Shown here in pieces: positions 28,098-35,941 of a stretch of DNA of 64,000 nucleotides. The stretch spans positions 3,100,001-3,164,000 of the forward strand of contig NZ_JACHZG010000001.1 of assembly GCF_014193425.1 (NCBI RefSeq). Reading direction: 5' to 3'. The translations under genes were made by a program, and so were the position numbers. Origin of the DNA: Microlunatus antarcticus. Its GTDB lineage: Bacteria > Actinomycetota > Actinomycetes > Propionibacteriales > Propionibacteriaceae. The notes beneath the pieces are model-generated. The model searched no databases and was not told the origin of the DNA. It saw nothing but the letters and a program-made list of their open reading frames with translations. Positions within the stretch are counted from its first letter, which is position 1. Every line of letters begins with the position of its first letter.

Positions 28098-28946
28098 ATG
28101 AGAACGTCCGCCCACACCCGCCCCGTCATCGGGGCGGTCGCCCTGGCCGTCGCGTCCGGGGCCCTGCTGCTCCCGACCACCACCGCGAGCGCCGCCGACA
28201 CCGCCACGGTGTCGATCCTCCACGCGGTGCCCGGTGCGACGGTCGACGTCTACGCCAACGGCAAGGCGCTGCTCACCGACTTCGAGCCCGGCACGCTGAC
28301 CGACCCGCAGATGCTGCCCGCCGGCAGCTACGACCTCAAGGTCGTCGCCGCCGGTGACGGGGCCGACGGCGACGCCGTCGCCGAGCTGGAGAACGCGGAG
28401 GTCCCGGCCGGCGCGAACGTCACCGTCGTGGCCCACCTCGACTCCGGTGGCGACCCGGAGTTGACCGCGTACGCGAACGACGTCTCGGGCATCGACGCCG
28501 GCGACGCGCGGCTCATCGTGCGGCACGACGCCGCGGCCCCGGCCGTGGACGTCCGCGCCGACGGTGACGTGGCCTTCGCCGACCTGGAGAACCCCGACGA
28601 GGCCAGCGCCGAGCTGCCCGCCGGGACGATCAGCGCCGACGTGACCCTGGCCGGCGAGGACGACAGCGTCATCGGCCCGGCCGACGTCGACCTCGCGGAG
28701 GGCACGACCACGATCGTGTACGCGTGGGGCTCGGCCGAGGACGACAACCTGGAGCTGGCCGTGCAGACGATCGACGGCATGGGCGGCAACCCGGGCGGCG
28801 TCCCCGGTGGCACCGGTGGTCAGGCGGCCGCGGCGTCGCCGGCGACCCTCGGGCTGCTCGGGATCGGCCTCGCCGGTCTGGTCCTGGCGGGCTCGCGCCT
28901 GCTCGGCCGGTCCGGCCGGGGCGTCAAGGTCCCGACCCTGCGGTGA
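28098..28946 (+). CDS. DUF4397 surface protein with C-terminal membrane anchor
   Basis: A 282-residue exported protein. Signal peptide residues 1-32 end in SA-type Ala; two tandem DUF4397-like repeats follow (VSILHAVPGATVDVYANG, about 38-55, and RLIVRHDAAAPAVDVRADG, about 135-153). A Gly-rich linker, a membrane segment (LGLLGIGLAGLVLAGSRLL, about 251-269) and a basic tail form a sorting-signal-like end, but no canonical LPxTG is seen before it. It heads a run with a class F sortase, ECF sigma factor and anti-sigma factor. ATG 28098 follows TGGAGG. Cell-surface display is likely; the ligand is unknown. Confidence 0.85.
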   Translation: MRTSAHTRPVIGAVALAVASGALLLPTTTASAADTATVSILHAVPGATVDVYANGKALLTDFEPGTLTDPQMLPAGSYDLKVVAAGDGADGDAVAELENAEVPAGANVTVVAHLDSGGDPELTAYANDVSGIDAGDARLIVRHDAAAPAVDVRADGDVAFADLENPDEASAELPAGTISADVTLAGEDDSVIGPADVDLAEGTTTIVYAWGSAEDDNLELAVQTIDGMGGNPGGVPGGTGGQAAAASPATLGLLGIGLAGLVLAGSRLLGRSGRGVKVPTLR

Positions 28947-28953
28947 CCTCGCG

Positions 28954-29664
28954 TTGACCGTACGACCCCCGCGGCAGGACGGCTGGCTCTGGCCAGCCGT
29001 CCTGGCTGCGTCCGCCCTGCTGGTCCTGCTCGCGGGCCAGCAGGTCGTCGCCACGCCCACCGTGGCGGCCGGCGTCCCCGTCTCGACGCAGCTCGAGCCG
29101 GTCGCTCCCGCCACCCTTCCGGCGCTGGAGCCCGCACCGACGCCCTCGGCCAGCGCCCGGGACGTCCCGGAGCGCGCGTGGAAGACCCGCCCGGCCACGC
29201 CGCGCAAGCCGGTCGACCGCACCGCGCCCGACCGGGTCGTGGCGAAGGCGGTCGGCCTCGACCTGCGCGTGGTGCCGACGGGCGTCGCGAAGAACGGGCA
29301 GATGGCGCTGCCCGAGAAGCCGACCGAGCTCGGCTGGTACCGCTTCGGCGCCGCGCCCGGGGACCGTCGGGGTGCCGTCGTGGTCGCGGGCCACGTCGAC
29401 AGCGACCGTTACGGCGCGGGCCCCCTGACCCGTGTGGCCGGGCTCGAGCGGGGCGACCGGGTCGAGCTGCACGACGGATACGACGGCACCACGACGTACG
29501 AGGTGACGAAGGTGCAGCGCATCGACAAGGACGACTTCACGCCCGACGCCGTGTTCGACCGCTCCGGTCCCGCGGTGCTCCGGCTGATCACCTGCGGTGG
29601 CGCGTACGACGCGGAGAACGGCGGCTACCAGGACAACCTCGTCGTCACGGCGGTTCCCCGGTGA
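28954..29664 (+). CDS. Class F sortase
   Basis: A cysteine transpeptidase-like membrane protein of 236 residues. One N-terminal membrane segment (about 9-28), a Pro-rich linker, then the sortase fold with VVAGHVDS (catalytic His about 148) and LRLITCGGAYD (catalytic Cys about 214); the C-terminal NLVVTAVPR may carry the Arg. Class F enzymes are typical of actinobacteria and many have unknown or weak transpeptidase activity. The start is taken at TTG 28954, the only in-frame start after the DUF4397 stop (28946). GTG at its 3' end overlaps into the sigma gene. Confidence 0.87.
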   Translation: MTVRPPRQDGWLWPAVLAASALLVLLAGQQVVATPTVAAGVPVSTQLEPVAPATLPALEPAPTPSASARDVPERAWKTRPATPRKPVDRTAPDRVVAKAVGLDLRVVPTGVAKNGQMALPEKPTELGWYRFGAAPGDRRGAVVVAGHVDSDRYGAGPLTRVAGLERGDRVELHDGYDGTTTYEVTKVQRIDKDDFTPDAVFDRSGPAVLRLITCGGAYDAENGGYQDNLVVTAVPR

Positions 29665-30329
29665 GCGCCGAGGTCGCCGGTCGTGGTTCACCATGGGTGG
29701 CAGTGGCCCCGCGCACACGCCAGCTCGACGCCGAGCCGGTCGACGAGGTCACCACCGCGTACGGGGACGGGGAGCCGATGACGGCCGACGACGGTCTGGC
29801 GCGCGGCTTCGTCGCGGGCGACCGCGCCTGCCTCGAGGAGGCGTACCGACGCTGGTCTCCCCTCGTCCACACGCTCGCGCTGCGCGAGGTGCGCACCGCC
29901 GCCGACGCCGAGGACGTGACGCAGCAGGTGTTCGTCAGCGCCTGGCGCAGCCGCGCGGACTACGCCCCCGAGCGTGGCAGCCTCGCCGGCTGGCTCGTCG
30001 GCATCACCCGGCACCGCCTGGTCGACCACCACCGTCGCCACCAGCGCCAGCTGCGCCTGGTCACCACGCTCGAGAGCGAGGCCGTCACGACCCCGGCGGA
30101 GGGACCGCCGCCCGAGCGGGACCTCGAACGCCTCGTGCTCGTCGCGGAGATCCAGCAGCTGCCCGACCCGCGTGGGACGATCTTGCGGATGGCCTACTGG
30201 GAGGGCTACACGTACGCCCAGATCGCCGAGGGGCTCGGGCTGCCGCTGGGCACGGTCAAGAGCCACGCCCGACGGGCGCTGCTCCACCTGCGGAGCCGGT
30301 TGAAGGAGGCAGCGGCGTGGCCCACCTGA
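29661..30329 (+). CDS. ECF-type sigma factor
   Basis: A 222-residue extracytoplasmic-function sigma-70 factor. Region 2: YRRWSPLVHTLALREVRTA followed by AEDVTQQVFVSAW. Region 4: GYTYAQIAEGLGLPLGTVKSHARRAL. These resemble the SigK/RskA-type group. GTG 29661 overlaps the sortase stop (GTGA), though the first 40 residues are variable and a downstream start (ATG 29778) is possible. The next gene is a zinc anti-sigma factor overlapping by 13 bases, which probably holds this sigma at the membrane. Confidence 0.9.
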   Translation: MSAEVAGRGSPWVAVAPRTRQLDAEPVDEVTTAYGDGEPMTADDGLARGFVAGDRACLEEAYRRWSPLVHTLALREVRTAADAEDVTQQVFVSAWRSRADYAPERGSLAGWLVGITRHRLVDHHRRHQRQLRLVTTLESEAVTTPAEGPPPERDLERLVLVAEIQQLPDPRGTILRMAYWEGYTYAQIAEGLGLPLGTVKSHARRALLHLRSRLKEAAAWPT

Positions 30330-31042
30330 GCGACGAGCAGCTCGCCGCCCTCGCGGCCGACGCCGACCACCGGGCGACGCCCGACGAGCTCGACCACCTC
30401 GGTTCCTGCGCCTCGTGCAGCCGGGAGCTCGGCGCGCTGAGCGATCTCGCCCGCGACGCCCGCGCGGTCCGGCCGAGCGACCTGCGTCCGCCCCGGCCCG
30501 AGGTCTGGGCCGCCGTCGAGCGGGACCTGGCGGGCGACGAGCCCGTGGCGGCACCGCCTCGCCCGGCGTCCTCCAGGCCGGCCTCGCGCCGGCGCGGTGC
30601 CCTGGTCGCCGTCGCGGCGGTCTCCGGCCTGGTCGTGGGCGTCGGCGGGACGCTGGGTGTGCTCGCCCTGCGCTCGTCCGACGAACCGGTCGCCGGTCCG
30701 GCTCTGGTCGCCAGCACCGTCCTGGCCCCGCTGCCCGGCGAGACCGGCGAGGGCACGGCCGAGCTCGTCCGCGACCGCGACACCCTGCAGCTGCGCGTCC
30801 ACGCCACCCTCACCTCCTCGCCCACCCGGGACTACCACGAGGTCTGGTTGATCAACAGCGACGGACGCCGGATGTACGCGCTCGGGGTCCTCCCCTCGTC
30901 CGGCGACGCCAGCTACTGGCTCCCGACGCCGACCGACGACCGGCTCGACGGCTACCAGACGGTCGACATCTCCCTCGAGCCCGAGGACGGCGACGCCGCG
31001 CACTCCCAGCACAGCCTCGTCCGCGGCCGGCTCCCGGGCTGA
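30317..31042 (+). CDS. Zinc anti-sigma factor, RskA-like
   Basis: A 241-residue membrane protein. The N-terminal zinc anti-sigma domain has HLGSCASC (H-x3-C-x2-C), then a membrane segment (about 96-118) and an extracytoplasmic RskA-type domain containing DYHEVWLINSDGRRMYALG. It should bind the neighbouring sigma factor inside and sense a signal outside, with release by regulated proteolysis as in the SigK/RskA pair (family knowledge). GTG 30317 lies behind GGAGGC within the sigma gene end. Confidence 0.9.
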   Translation: MAHLSDEQLAALAADADHRATPDELDHLGSCASCSRELGALSDLARDARAVRPSDLRPPRPEVWAAVERDLAGDEPVAAPPRPASSRPASRRRGALVAVAAVSGLVVGVGGTLGVLALRSSDEPVAGPALVASTVLAPLPGETGEGTAELVRDRDTLQLRVHATLTSSPTRDYHEVWLINSDGRRMYALGVLPSSGDASYWLPTPTDDRLDGYQTVDISLEPEDGDAAHSQHSLVRGRLPG

Positions 31043-31111
31043 CGCCGGTCTGACTCCGGGCCGCCCGCGGCGCACGCCTCGTCCGACCCGCGGCTCGCCT
31101 GCCCTCCTGCC

Positions 31112-31522
31112 GTGACCTTCGGTCAGGCCTTCACGCTCCTCAGCGCCGGGTTCGTCCTGCTCGGGGCGGTCTTCGTCGTCCTGGGGGCGCGCACCCTGGC
31201 GAGCACCCGCCGGCGGCGACGCACCTGGCACGCCTACCCGGGTCGCGTGGTGGCCACCCGGCCGGACGGGGACCTGGTGCGGTGCCAGGTCGCCTACCGG
31301 CGCGACGGCACGCAGGTGCTGTTCTGGAACCGCTACACCTCGTCCGTCCTGCGTGACCCGGTCGGGCGCGACGTCCCCGTCCTGGTCAACCCGGCCGACC
31401 CGCACGACGCCGTGGTCGACGGCGGGATCGTCGACGGCTCGACCGTGGGCGTGGTCTTCGTCGTGGTCGGCTCCCTGGCCGTCGTGATCGGTCTCGTCGT
31501 CGGGCTCGTCGCGCTCACCTGA
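31112..31522 (+). CDS. DUF3592-like membrane protein
   Basis: A 136-residue protein with two membrane helices (about 5-27 and 109-134) flanking a soluble beta domain. TWHAYPGRVVATRPDGD...CQVAYRRDG and PVLVNPADPHDAVVD fit DUF3592. The function is unknown; members are common and small. GTG 31112 has only a weak upstream ribosome site (CCTCC is antisense). It lies 69 bases after the anti-sigma gene with no clear terminator between. Confidence 0.75.
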   Translation: MTFGQAFTLLSAGFVLLGAVFVVLGARTLASTRRRRRTWHAYPGRVVATRPDGDLVRCQVAYRRDGTQVLFWNRYTSSVLRDPVGRDVPVLVNPADPHDAVVDGGIVDGSTVGVVFVVVGSLAVVIGLVVGLVALT

Positions 31523-31560
31523 CGACCGGCCGAGCCTCGTCCGGGCCCGTCGTACGGGTC

Positions 31561-31566
31561 TAGGGT
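31561..31566 (+). promoter_or_regulatory. -10 box (TAGGGT) of NmrA-like gene, leaderless
   Basis: TAGGGT ends 7 nt before ATG 31574, so the mRNA should start at the ATG. Confidence 0.45.
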
Positions 31567-31573
31567 CCGGACC

Positions 31574-32428
31574 ATGATCCTGGTGACGGGCGCGTCGGGG
31601 AACGTGGGGCGGCAGGTGGTCGACCAGCTGGTCGGCCGCGGGGAGCCCGTGCGGGCGCTCAGCCGGCGGCCCGGACGGGTCGACTGGCCCGACGGCGTCG
31701 AGGCCGTCGCGGGTGACCTCACCGAGGAGCTGCCGGCCGAGGTGCTCGCGGGGGTCCGGGCCCTCTACCTCTTCCCCGAGCCCGCCCGCGTGCGCGCGGT
31801 GGCCGAGGCGGCGGCCGCGGCGGTCGTACGGCACGTGGTGGTCCTGTCGTCCATCTCCGTCGCGATGGACACGCCCCCGGAGCTGGAGCCCCTGAGACGA
31901 CGCCACCTGGCGGTCGAGGAGGCCGTCGAGGCCTCCTCGATGACGTGGACCCACATCAGGCCGGGGATGTTCATGGCCAACACCCTCGGCTGGGCCGCGT
32001 CGGTCCGGGCCGAGGGCGTCGTGCGCCAGCCCTTCGGAGACTCGACGGCCGCCCCCGTCCACGAGGCCGACATCGCCGCGGTGGCGGTCGCGGCGCTCCT
32101 CGACCCCGGGCGTCACGCCGGTCGGGCGTACGCGCTGTCCGGCCCGGAGCCGCTGAGCCAGCTCGACCGCGTCCGCGTCCTCGCCGAGGTCCTCGGTCGG
32201 CCGGTGCGCTTCGAGGAGCAGACCCGCGACCAGGCCCGCGCCGAGATGCTCGCGAACCCGTGGGTGAACGAGGGGCTGGCCGACGCGCTGCTCACCATGC
32301 TCGAGCAGGCGAGCGGCGTCCGCGACGGGATCGTGCTGCCCGGCGTCGAGGACGTGCTGGGTCGGCCAGCCCTGACCTTCGCCCGGTGGGTCGAGGACCA
32401 CCGGGCGGACTTCGCACCGCAGGGCTGA
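31574..32428 (+). CDS. NmrA/SDR-family NAD(P)-binding protein
   Basis: An atypical short-chain dehydrogenase fold, 284 residues. VTGASGNVGRQVVDQL (residues 4-19) is the dinucleotide loop; SISVAMDTPPELEPLRRRHL replaces the catalytic Tyr-x3-Lys, so it may be a redox sensor or an isoflavone-reductase-like enzyme. THIRPGMFMAN is typical of this group. It is a single gene, probably leaderless. Confidence 0.88.
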   Translation: MILVTGASGNVGRQVVDQLVGRGEPVRALSRRPGRVDWPDGVEAVAGDLTEELPAEVLAGVRALYLFPEPARVRAVAEAAAAAVVRHVVVLSSISVAMDTPPELEPLRRRHLAVEEAVEASSMTWTHIRPGMFMANTLGWAASVRAEGVVRQPFGDSTAAPVHEADIAAVAVAALLDPGRHAGRAYALSGPEPLSQLDRVRVLAEVLGRPVRFEEQTRDQARAEMLANPWVNEGLADALLTMLEQASGVRDGIVLPGVEDVLGRPALTFARWVEDHRADFAPQG

Positions 32429-32582
32429 CCGGCCCGACCTCACACCGTCGGGCGCGAGCACGCCGAATCGCGTGTGGAGCGGGCCGGACCTCGGTACGCT
32501 TCCGAACAACGGGGACCAGAAGATCCACTCCGACGAGCAGGGCCCGCGACGCCGCGGGCACCTGGGTGCACCTGGAGGCCCC

Positions 32583-33104
32583 GTGGCCACGACCCCCCTG
32601 ATCGACGCGCCGACGCGCACCACCTACGCCCACGGCCGTGCGCGGCCCTCGGCCCGCGACGAGCTCGACGCCCACCTCCGCCTCCAGCACCGGGTCGACC
32701 TGCTCCCGTCGCTCGTCGACGGCTGCCACCACGCCAGCGTCACGACCGTGACCGGCGGGCGGCTCACGGTCCGGGTCTCCACCGACCGCACCGCCCGGCG
32801 TGCCGACGAGTTGCAGGACGCGCTCGGCGAGGGCCCGTGCCTCCAGTCCGTCCGGACCGGGCACAGCGTCGTCGCCGCGGACCTGCGGACCGAGACACGG
32901 TGGACCCGCTGGTGCGCCGAGGCCGTCTCCGACCTCGGGCTGACGGGTGCGCTCTCGGTGCTGCTGGTCTCGAACCTGCGGCCGCTCGCCACCCTCAACC
33001 TCTACTCCGACACCGTCGGCGGGCTCGCCGAGCTCGACCTCGCCCACCTTCACACGCTGACGGCTCCCCTGTCGTCCGTCCTGCTGCGTCGGCTCGCCCG
33101 CTAG
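32583..33104 (+). CDS. GAF-domain protein
   Basis: A 173-residue protein consisting essentially of one GAF domain: DELQDALGEGPCLQSVRTGH (about 78-97), DLRTETRWTRWC and LSVLLVSNLRPLATLNLYSD. These match GAF domains that precede ANTAR RNA-binding domains in actinobacteria, but the ANTAR part is absent and the protein ends in LRRLAR. It could be a truncated or stand-alone sensor. GTG 32583 follows GGAGG. Its stop TAG shares the CTAG of 33101-33104 with the convergent regulator. Confidence 0.8.
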   Translation: MATTPLIDAPTRTTYAHGRARPSARDELDAHLRLQHRVDLLPSLVDGCHHASVTTVTGGRLTVRVSTDRTARRADELQDALGEGPCLQSVRTGHSVVAADLRTETRWTRWCAEAVSDLGLTGALSVLLVSNLRPLATLNLYSDTVGGLAELDLAHLHTLTAPLSSVLLRRLAR

Positions 33105-33970
33105 GACACCGCGCTGTCCTCCCGCGTCGCGGCCCAGGAGGCGAGCAGCGCCAGCGCCTCGGCCGTGGGCGATCCCGGCTCGGCGGCGTAGATGGTCAGG
33201 CTGAGTCCCGGCTCGGCCCGCAGGTCGGAGCTGAGGTAGCTCAGCTCGAGGTCGCCCACGACGTGGTGGCGGTAGTGCTTCACGCCGGCCCCGTGGGTCC
33301 GGACGTCGTGGGCCCCCCAGCGACGCCGGAAGTCGTCGCTGCGCGTCGAGAGCTCTCCGACGAGGTCCTGGAGCTCACGATCGTGGGGGTCTCGGCCGGC
33401 CGCCGTACGCAGGTTGGCGACGGTCGTGGCGGCCGCGGCCTCCCAGTCGGGGAAGAACCGTCGCGCCGCGGCGTCGAAGAACGTGAAGCGGGCGAAGTTG
33501 GGCGGACGGGCCGGGGTCGCGTAGAGGTCGGCGTAGAGCGTGCGGCCGAGGTGGTTGGCGCCCAGCAGGTCCGACCGCTCGTTGCCGACGATCGCCGGGG
33601 CCGCCGTGATGCTGTCCAGGGCCCACTGCGTGGCGGGCCGGATCGAGCGAGCCCGGCCGGCCCGGCGAGGACGCATGGCGGCGGTCGTGCCGTCCGCCGC
33701 CTGGGCGAGGTGGAACAGGTGACGACGCTCGGCGTCGTCGAGCCGCAGGGCGCGAGCGAGGGCGTCGAGGACACCGGCCGAGACGCCTCCGAGCAGCCCG
33801 CGCTCGAGCTTGGCGTAGTACTCGACGCTCACGCCCGAGAGCGCGGCCACCTCGCTCCGACGCAACCCGGGAACGCGGCGCTGCCCGTACTGGGCCAGAC
33901 CGACCTGCTCGGGGGTGATGCCGGCCCGGCGCGAGGTCAGGAACTCGGAGACCTCGGCCCGGTTGTCCAT
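33101..33970 (-). CDS. XRE helix-turn-helix regulator with MmyB-like domain
   Basis: A transcription regulator of 289 residues. The HTH near the N-terminus contains LRRSEVAALSGVSVEYYAKL (about 36-55), followed by the MmyB-like ligand-binding domain (WALDSITAAPAIVGNERSD; GVKHYRHHVVGDLELSY). Proteins of this build often regulate an adjacent short-chain dehydrogenase; here an NmrA-like gene lies 0.7 kb away on the other strand. ATG 33970 is leaderless, with TAGGGT 7 nt upstream. Confidence 0.9.
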   Translation of the reverse strand: MDNRAEVSEFLTSRRAGITPEQVGLAQYGQRRVPGLRRSEVAALSGVSVEYYAKLERGLLGGVSAGVLDALARALRLDDAERRHLFHLAQAADGTTAAMRPRRAGRARSIRPATQWALDSITAAPAIVGNERSDLLGANHLGRTLYADLYATPARPPNFARFTFFDAAARRFFPDWEAAAATTVANLRTAAGRDPHDRELQDLVGELSTRSDDFRRRWGAHDVRTHGAGVKHYRHHVVGDLELSYLSSDLRAEPGLSLTIYAAEPGSPTAEALALLASWAATREDSAVS

Positions 33971-33977
33971 GGGTCCG

Positions 33978-33983
33978 ACCCTA
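33978..33983 (-). promoter_or_regulatory. -10 box (TAGGGT) of XRE regulator, leaderless
   Basis: Minus-strand TAGGGT (33983 to 33978), 7 nt before ATG 33970. Confidence 0.45.
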
Positions 33984-34072
33984 GAGCGGCCGGCCCGGAC
34001 GAGGGAGGCACCACGAGTACACGCATCGTCAGGGGCTGGGCCCCTCCCGACGACCGACGTTGGCTGGGACGC

Positions 34073-34612
34073 ATGGACCACTCGACGGTGCGGACCCGCA
34101 CCCGTACCCGCCTCTCGCGAGCAGCCGCGGTGCTGCCCACCTCCGTGCTCGTCGTGCTCGCGGCGCCGGCCCTCGGCTGCCTCCAGCGGCCCGCGCCCGC
34201 CCCGTCGACCGCACCGTCCGGGGCCGCCGTCACTGTGGCGCTGCTCGACACGCCGGCGGGCCGGGCGTTCGCCGAGCAGGCCCCGGTCCCGCTGCGGTGG
34301 CGCGACCTGCTCGGTCAGGCGAAGGCGGTCCACCTCTCCACGCCGCTGCCGGTCGCGGACGACGAGCGCGTCCTCGACCCCGCGGTGGGCGGCGTCTACT
34401 ACTGGCCCCCGAGCGGGGACGTCGCCGTCTTCTACGAGGACCTCGGGCAGACCGTCCCCCCGCCCGGCCTCGTGCCGCTGGGCACCGTGACCGAGGGGCT
34501 CGACGCGGTCGCCGGGGCGGGCCGCAGCACGACGGTCACCGTCCACGCCGTCCGAGCCGGAGGGGCGGCGACGGGAATGCCCACGCCCCGGGCCGGGTTG
34601 GGGCGGGCATGA
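34073..34612 (+). CDS. Cyclophilin-like lipoprotein
   Basis: A 179-residue predicted lipoprotein. Arg-rich start, hydrophobic core, and lipobox ALGC (Cys about residue 34). The mature part matches the Cyclophil_like family: LDTPAGRAFAEQAPVPLRWR, GGVYYWPPSGDVAVFYED and PPPGLVPLGTV. That family has a cyclophilin fold but lacks classical prolyl-isomerase residues. The coding end overlaps the next gene as ATGA, so it is translated together with a PEP-mutase-family enzyme. The start could also be GTG 34090. Confidence 0.8.
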   Translation: MDHSTVRTRTRTRLSRAAAVLPTSVLVVLAAPALGCLQRPAPAPSTAPSGAAVTVALLDTPAGRAFAEQAPVPLRWRDLLGQAKAVHLSTPLPVADDERVLDPAVGGVYYWPPSGDVAVFYEDLGQTVPPPGLVPLGTVTEGLDAVAGAGRSTTVTVHAVRAGGAATGMPTPRAGLGRA

Positions 34613-35388
34613 GTGATCTCGCCACGCGCGCCCAGACCCTGCTCGACCTCCACACCGCCCAGGACATCCTCGTCCTGGCCAACGTCTGGGACGTCGTCTC
34701 GGCCCGGACCGTCGCCGCGACGCCGGGGGTCAAGGCCCTCGCCACCGCGAGCCACTCGATCGCCGCGACGTTCGGCTACGACGACGGCGAGAACATCCCG
34801 CTCGAGCTGCACCTCGACATGGTCCGACGCATCGTCGCCGCCGTGGACGTCCCCGTCACGATGGACCTCGAGGCCGGGTACGGCGACGCAGGCGCCACCG
34901 CACGGCGCGCCATCGAGGTCGGTGTCGTCGGGGGCAACCTCGAGGACCAGATGAAGCCGTTCGACGAGGCCGTGGCCGCGGTCGAGGCCGTGATCGCTGC
35001 CGGTCGCGACGCCGGCATCGACTTCGTGCTCAACGCCAGGACAGACGCCGTGGCCAGGGCCGGCGACGCCCCGCGCGGCCAGGTGATCGACGAGGCGATC
35101 CGCCGCGGCCAGGCGTTCCTCGCCGCCGGCGCCCCGGTCGTCTTCGTCCCGGGCCTGGTCGACCGCGAGGAGATCCGTACGGTCGCCGAGGCGTTCGGTC
35201 CTCGCCGGCTGACCGTGATCAGCGTCCCCGGTGTCTCGCTGCCCGCCCGCGAGCTGCAGGAGCTGGGCGTCGCGCGCGTGTCGACGGGCCCCTTCACCCA
35301 GCGTGTGGCCCTGACCGCGCTCCAGGACGCGGCCGCCGAGATCGTCGCCGGCGGCGTCCTGCCCGCCGGGACCCGCGCGCTGAACTGA
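34609..35388 (+). CDS. Isocitrate lyase / PEP mutase superfamily protein
   Basis: A TIM-barrel enzyme of 259 residues. Seen: LANVWDVVSARTVAA near the N-terminus, TMDLEAGYGD (about 84, metal-binding Asp), GGNLEDQMKP (about 109) and NARTDA (about 140). These are shared by phosphonopyruvate hydrolase, methylisocitrate lyase and oxaloacetate decarboxylase groups. The isocitrate-lyase KKCGH motif is absent, so C-C lyase specificity is open. ATG 34609 overlaps the lipoprotein stop. A strong terminator follows. Confidence 0.88.
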   Translation: MSDLATRAQTLLDLHTAQDILVLANVWDVVSARTVAATPGVKALATASHSIAATFGYDDGENIPLELHLDMVRRIVAAVDVPVTMDLEAGYGDAGATARRAIEVGVVGGNLEDQMKPFDEAVAAVEAVIAAGRDAGIDFVLNARTDAVARAGDAPRGQVIDEAIRRGQAFLAAGAPVVFVPGLVDREEIRTVAEAFGPRRLTVISVPGVSLPARELQELGVARVSTGPFTQRVALTALQDAAAEIVAGGVLPAGTRALN

Positions 35389-35394
35389 CCGCCC

Positions 35395-35427
35395 GGGAGG
35401 CCCGGCCCTCGCTGGGCCGGGCCTCCC
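35395..35427 (+). terminator. 14-bp perfect hairpin terminator
   Basis: GGGAGGCCCGGCCC (35395-35408), loop TCGCT, GGGCCGGGCCTCCC (35414-35427), seven bases after the PEP-mutase-family stop. No U-tract, as is common in GC-rich actinobacteria. Confidence 0.8.
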
Positions 35428-35565
35428 GTACCCCTCGCTCCTCCGGCCCAGACACCGCCTCCGGGTCTCGCGTGGACACCGGGATGCGGCCGGTGCGAGG
35501 GTGTGGGCAGCCGTCGCCGTCCAGGTCGACCCCTCTGCGGCCCGCCGCAGCCCCCAGGAGCTCAG

Positions 35566-35922
35566 ATGACCGACGCAGCGCACGACCCCCGGGCCAAGAA
35601 GGACTCCCTCAAGGTCCAGCACGAGGGGCGCGTCGTGGCCGCCGCCGAGGTCACCGCGCCGCCGGAGCCGCACGGGAAGGCCTCGGTGGCCCTGACCGCC
35701 CGTCGCGGCGAGGCGCCGCCCGAGGCCCGCAGCGAGCTCGTCGACCAGGTGCTGGACCACCCCGGCGTGCGCCAGAGCGACAGCGTGCACGTCGTGGTCC
35801 CGCTCGGCGACGGCGCGTCGCTCACGCGTCTGCAGGAGCGCACCACCAACTTCGACGCGCGCGCCGCCGGCGCCTCCTCGATCATCGAGGCCGACGTCGC
35901 GGAGCCCCCCGCCCCGCAGTGA
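35566..35922 (+). CDS. Hypothetical protein
   Basis: A 118-residue soluble protein, no signal or membrane segment. ATG 35566 follows CAGGAG. Composition is polar with Ala/Pro-rich ends. A central part with VVVPLGDGASLTRLQERTTN looks like an alpha-beta domain. I do not recognise the family. The next gene, a histidine phosphatase, begins 19 bases later, so an operon is likely. Confidence 0.65.
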   Translation: MTDAAHDPRAKKDSLKVQHEGRVVAAAEVTAPPEPHGKASVALTARRGEAPPEARSELVDQVLDHPGVRQSDSVHVVVPLGDGASLTRLQERTTNFDARAAGASSIIEADVAEPPAPQ

Positions 35923-35941
35923 CCGGCGGCGGTCGGGAAGC

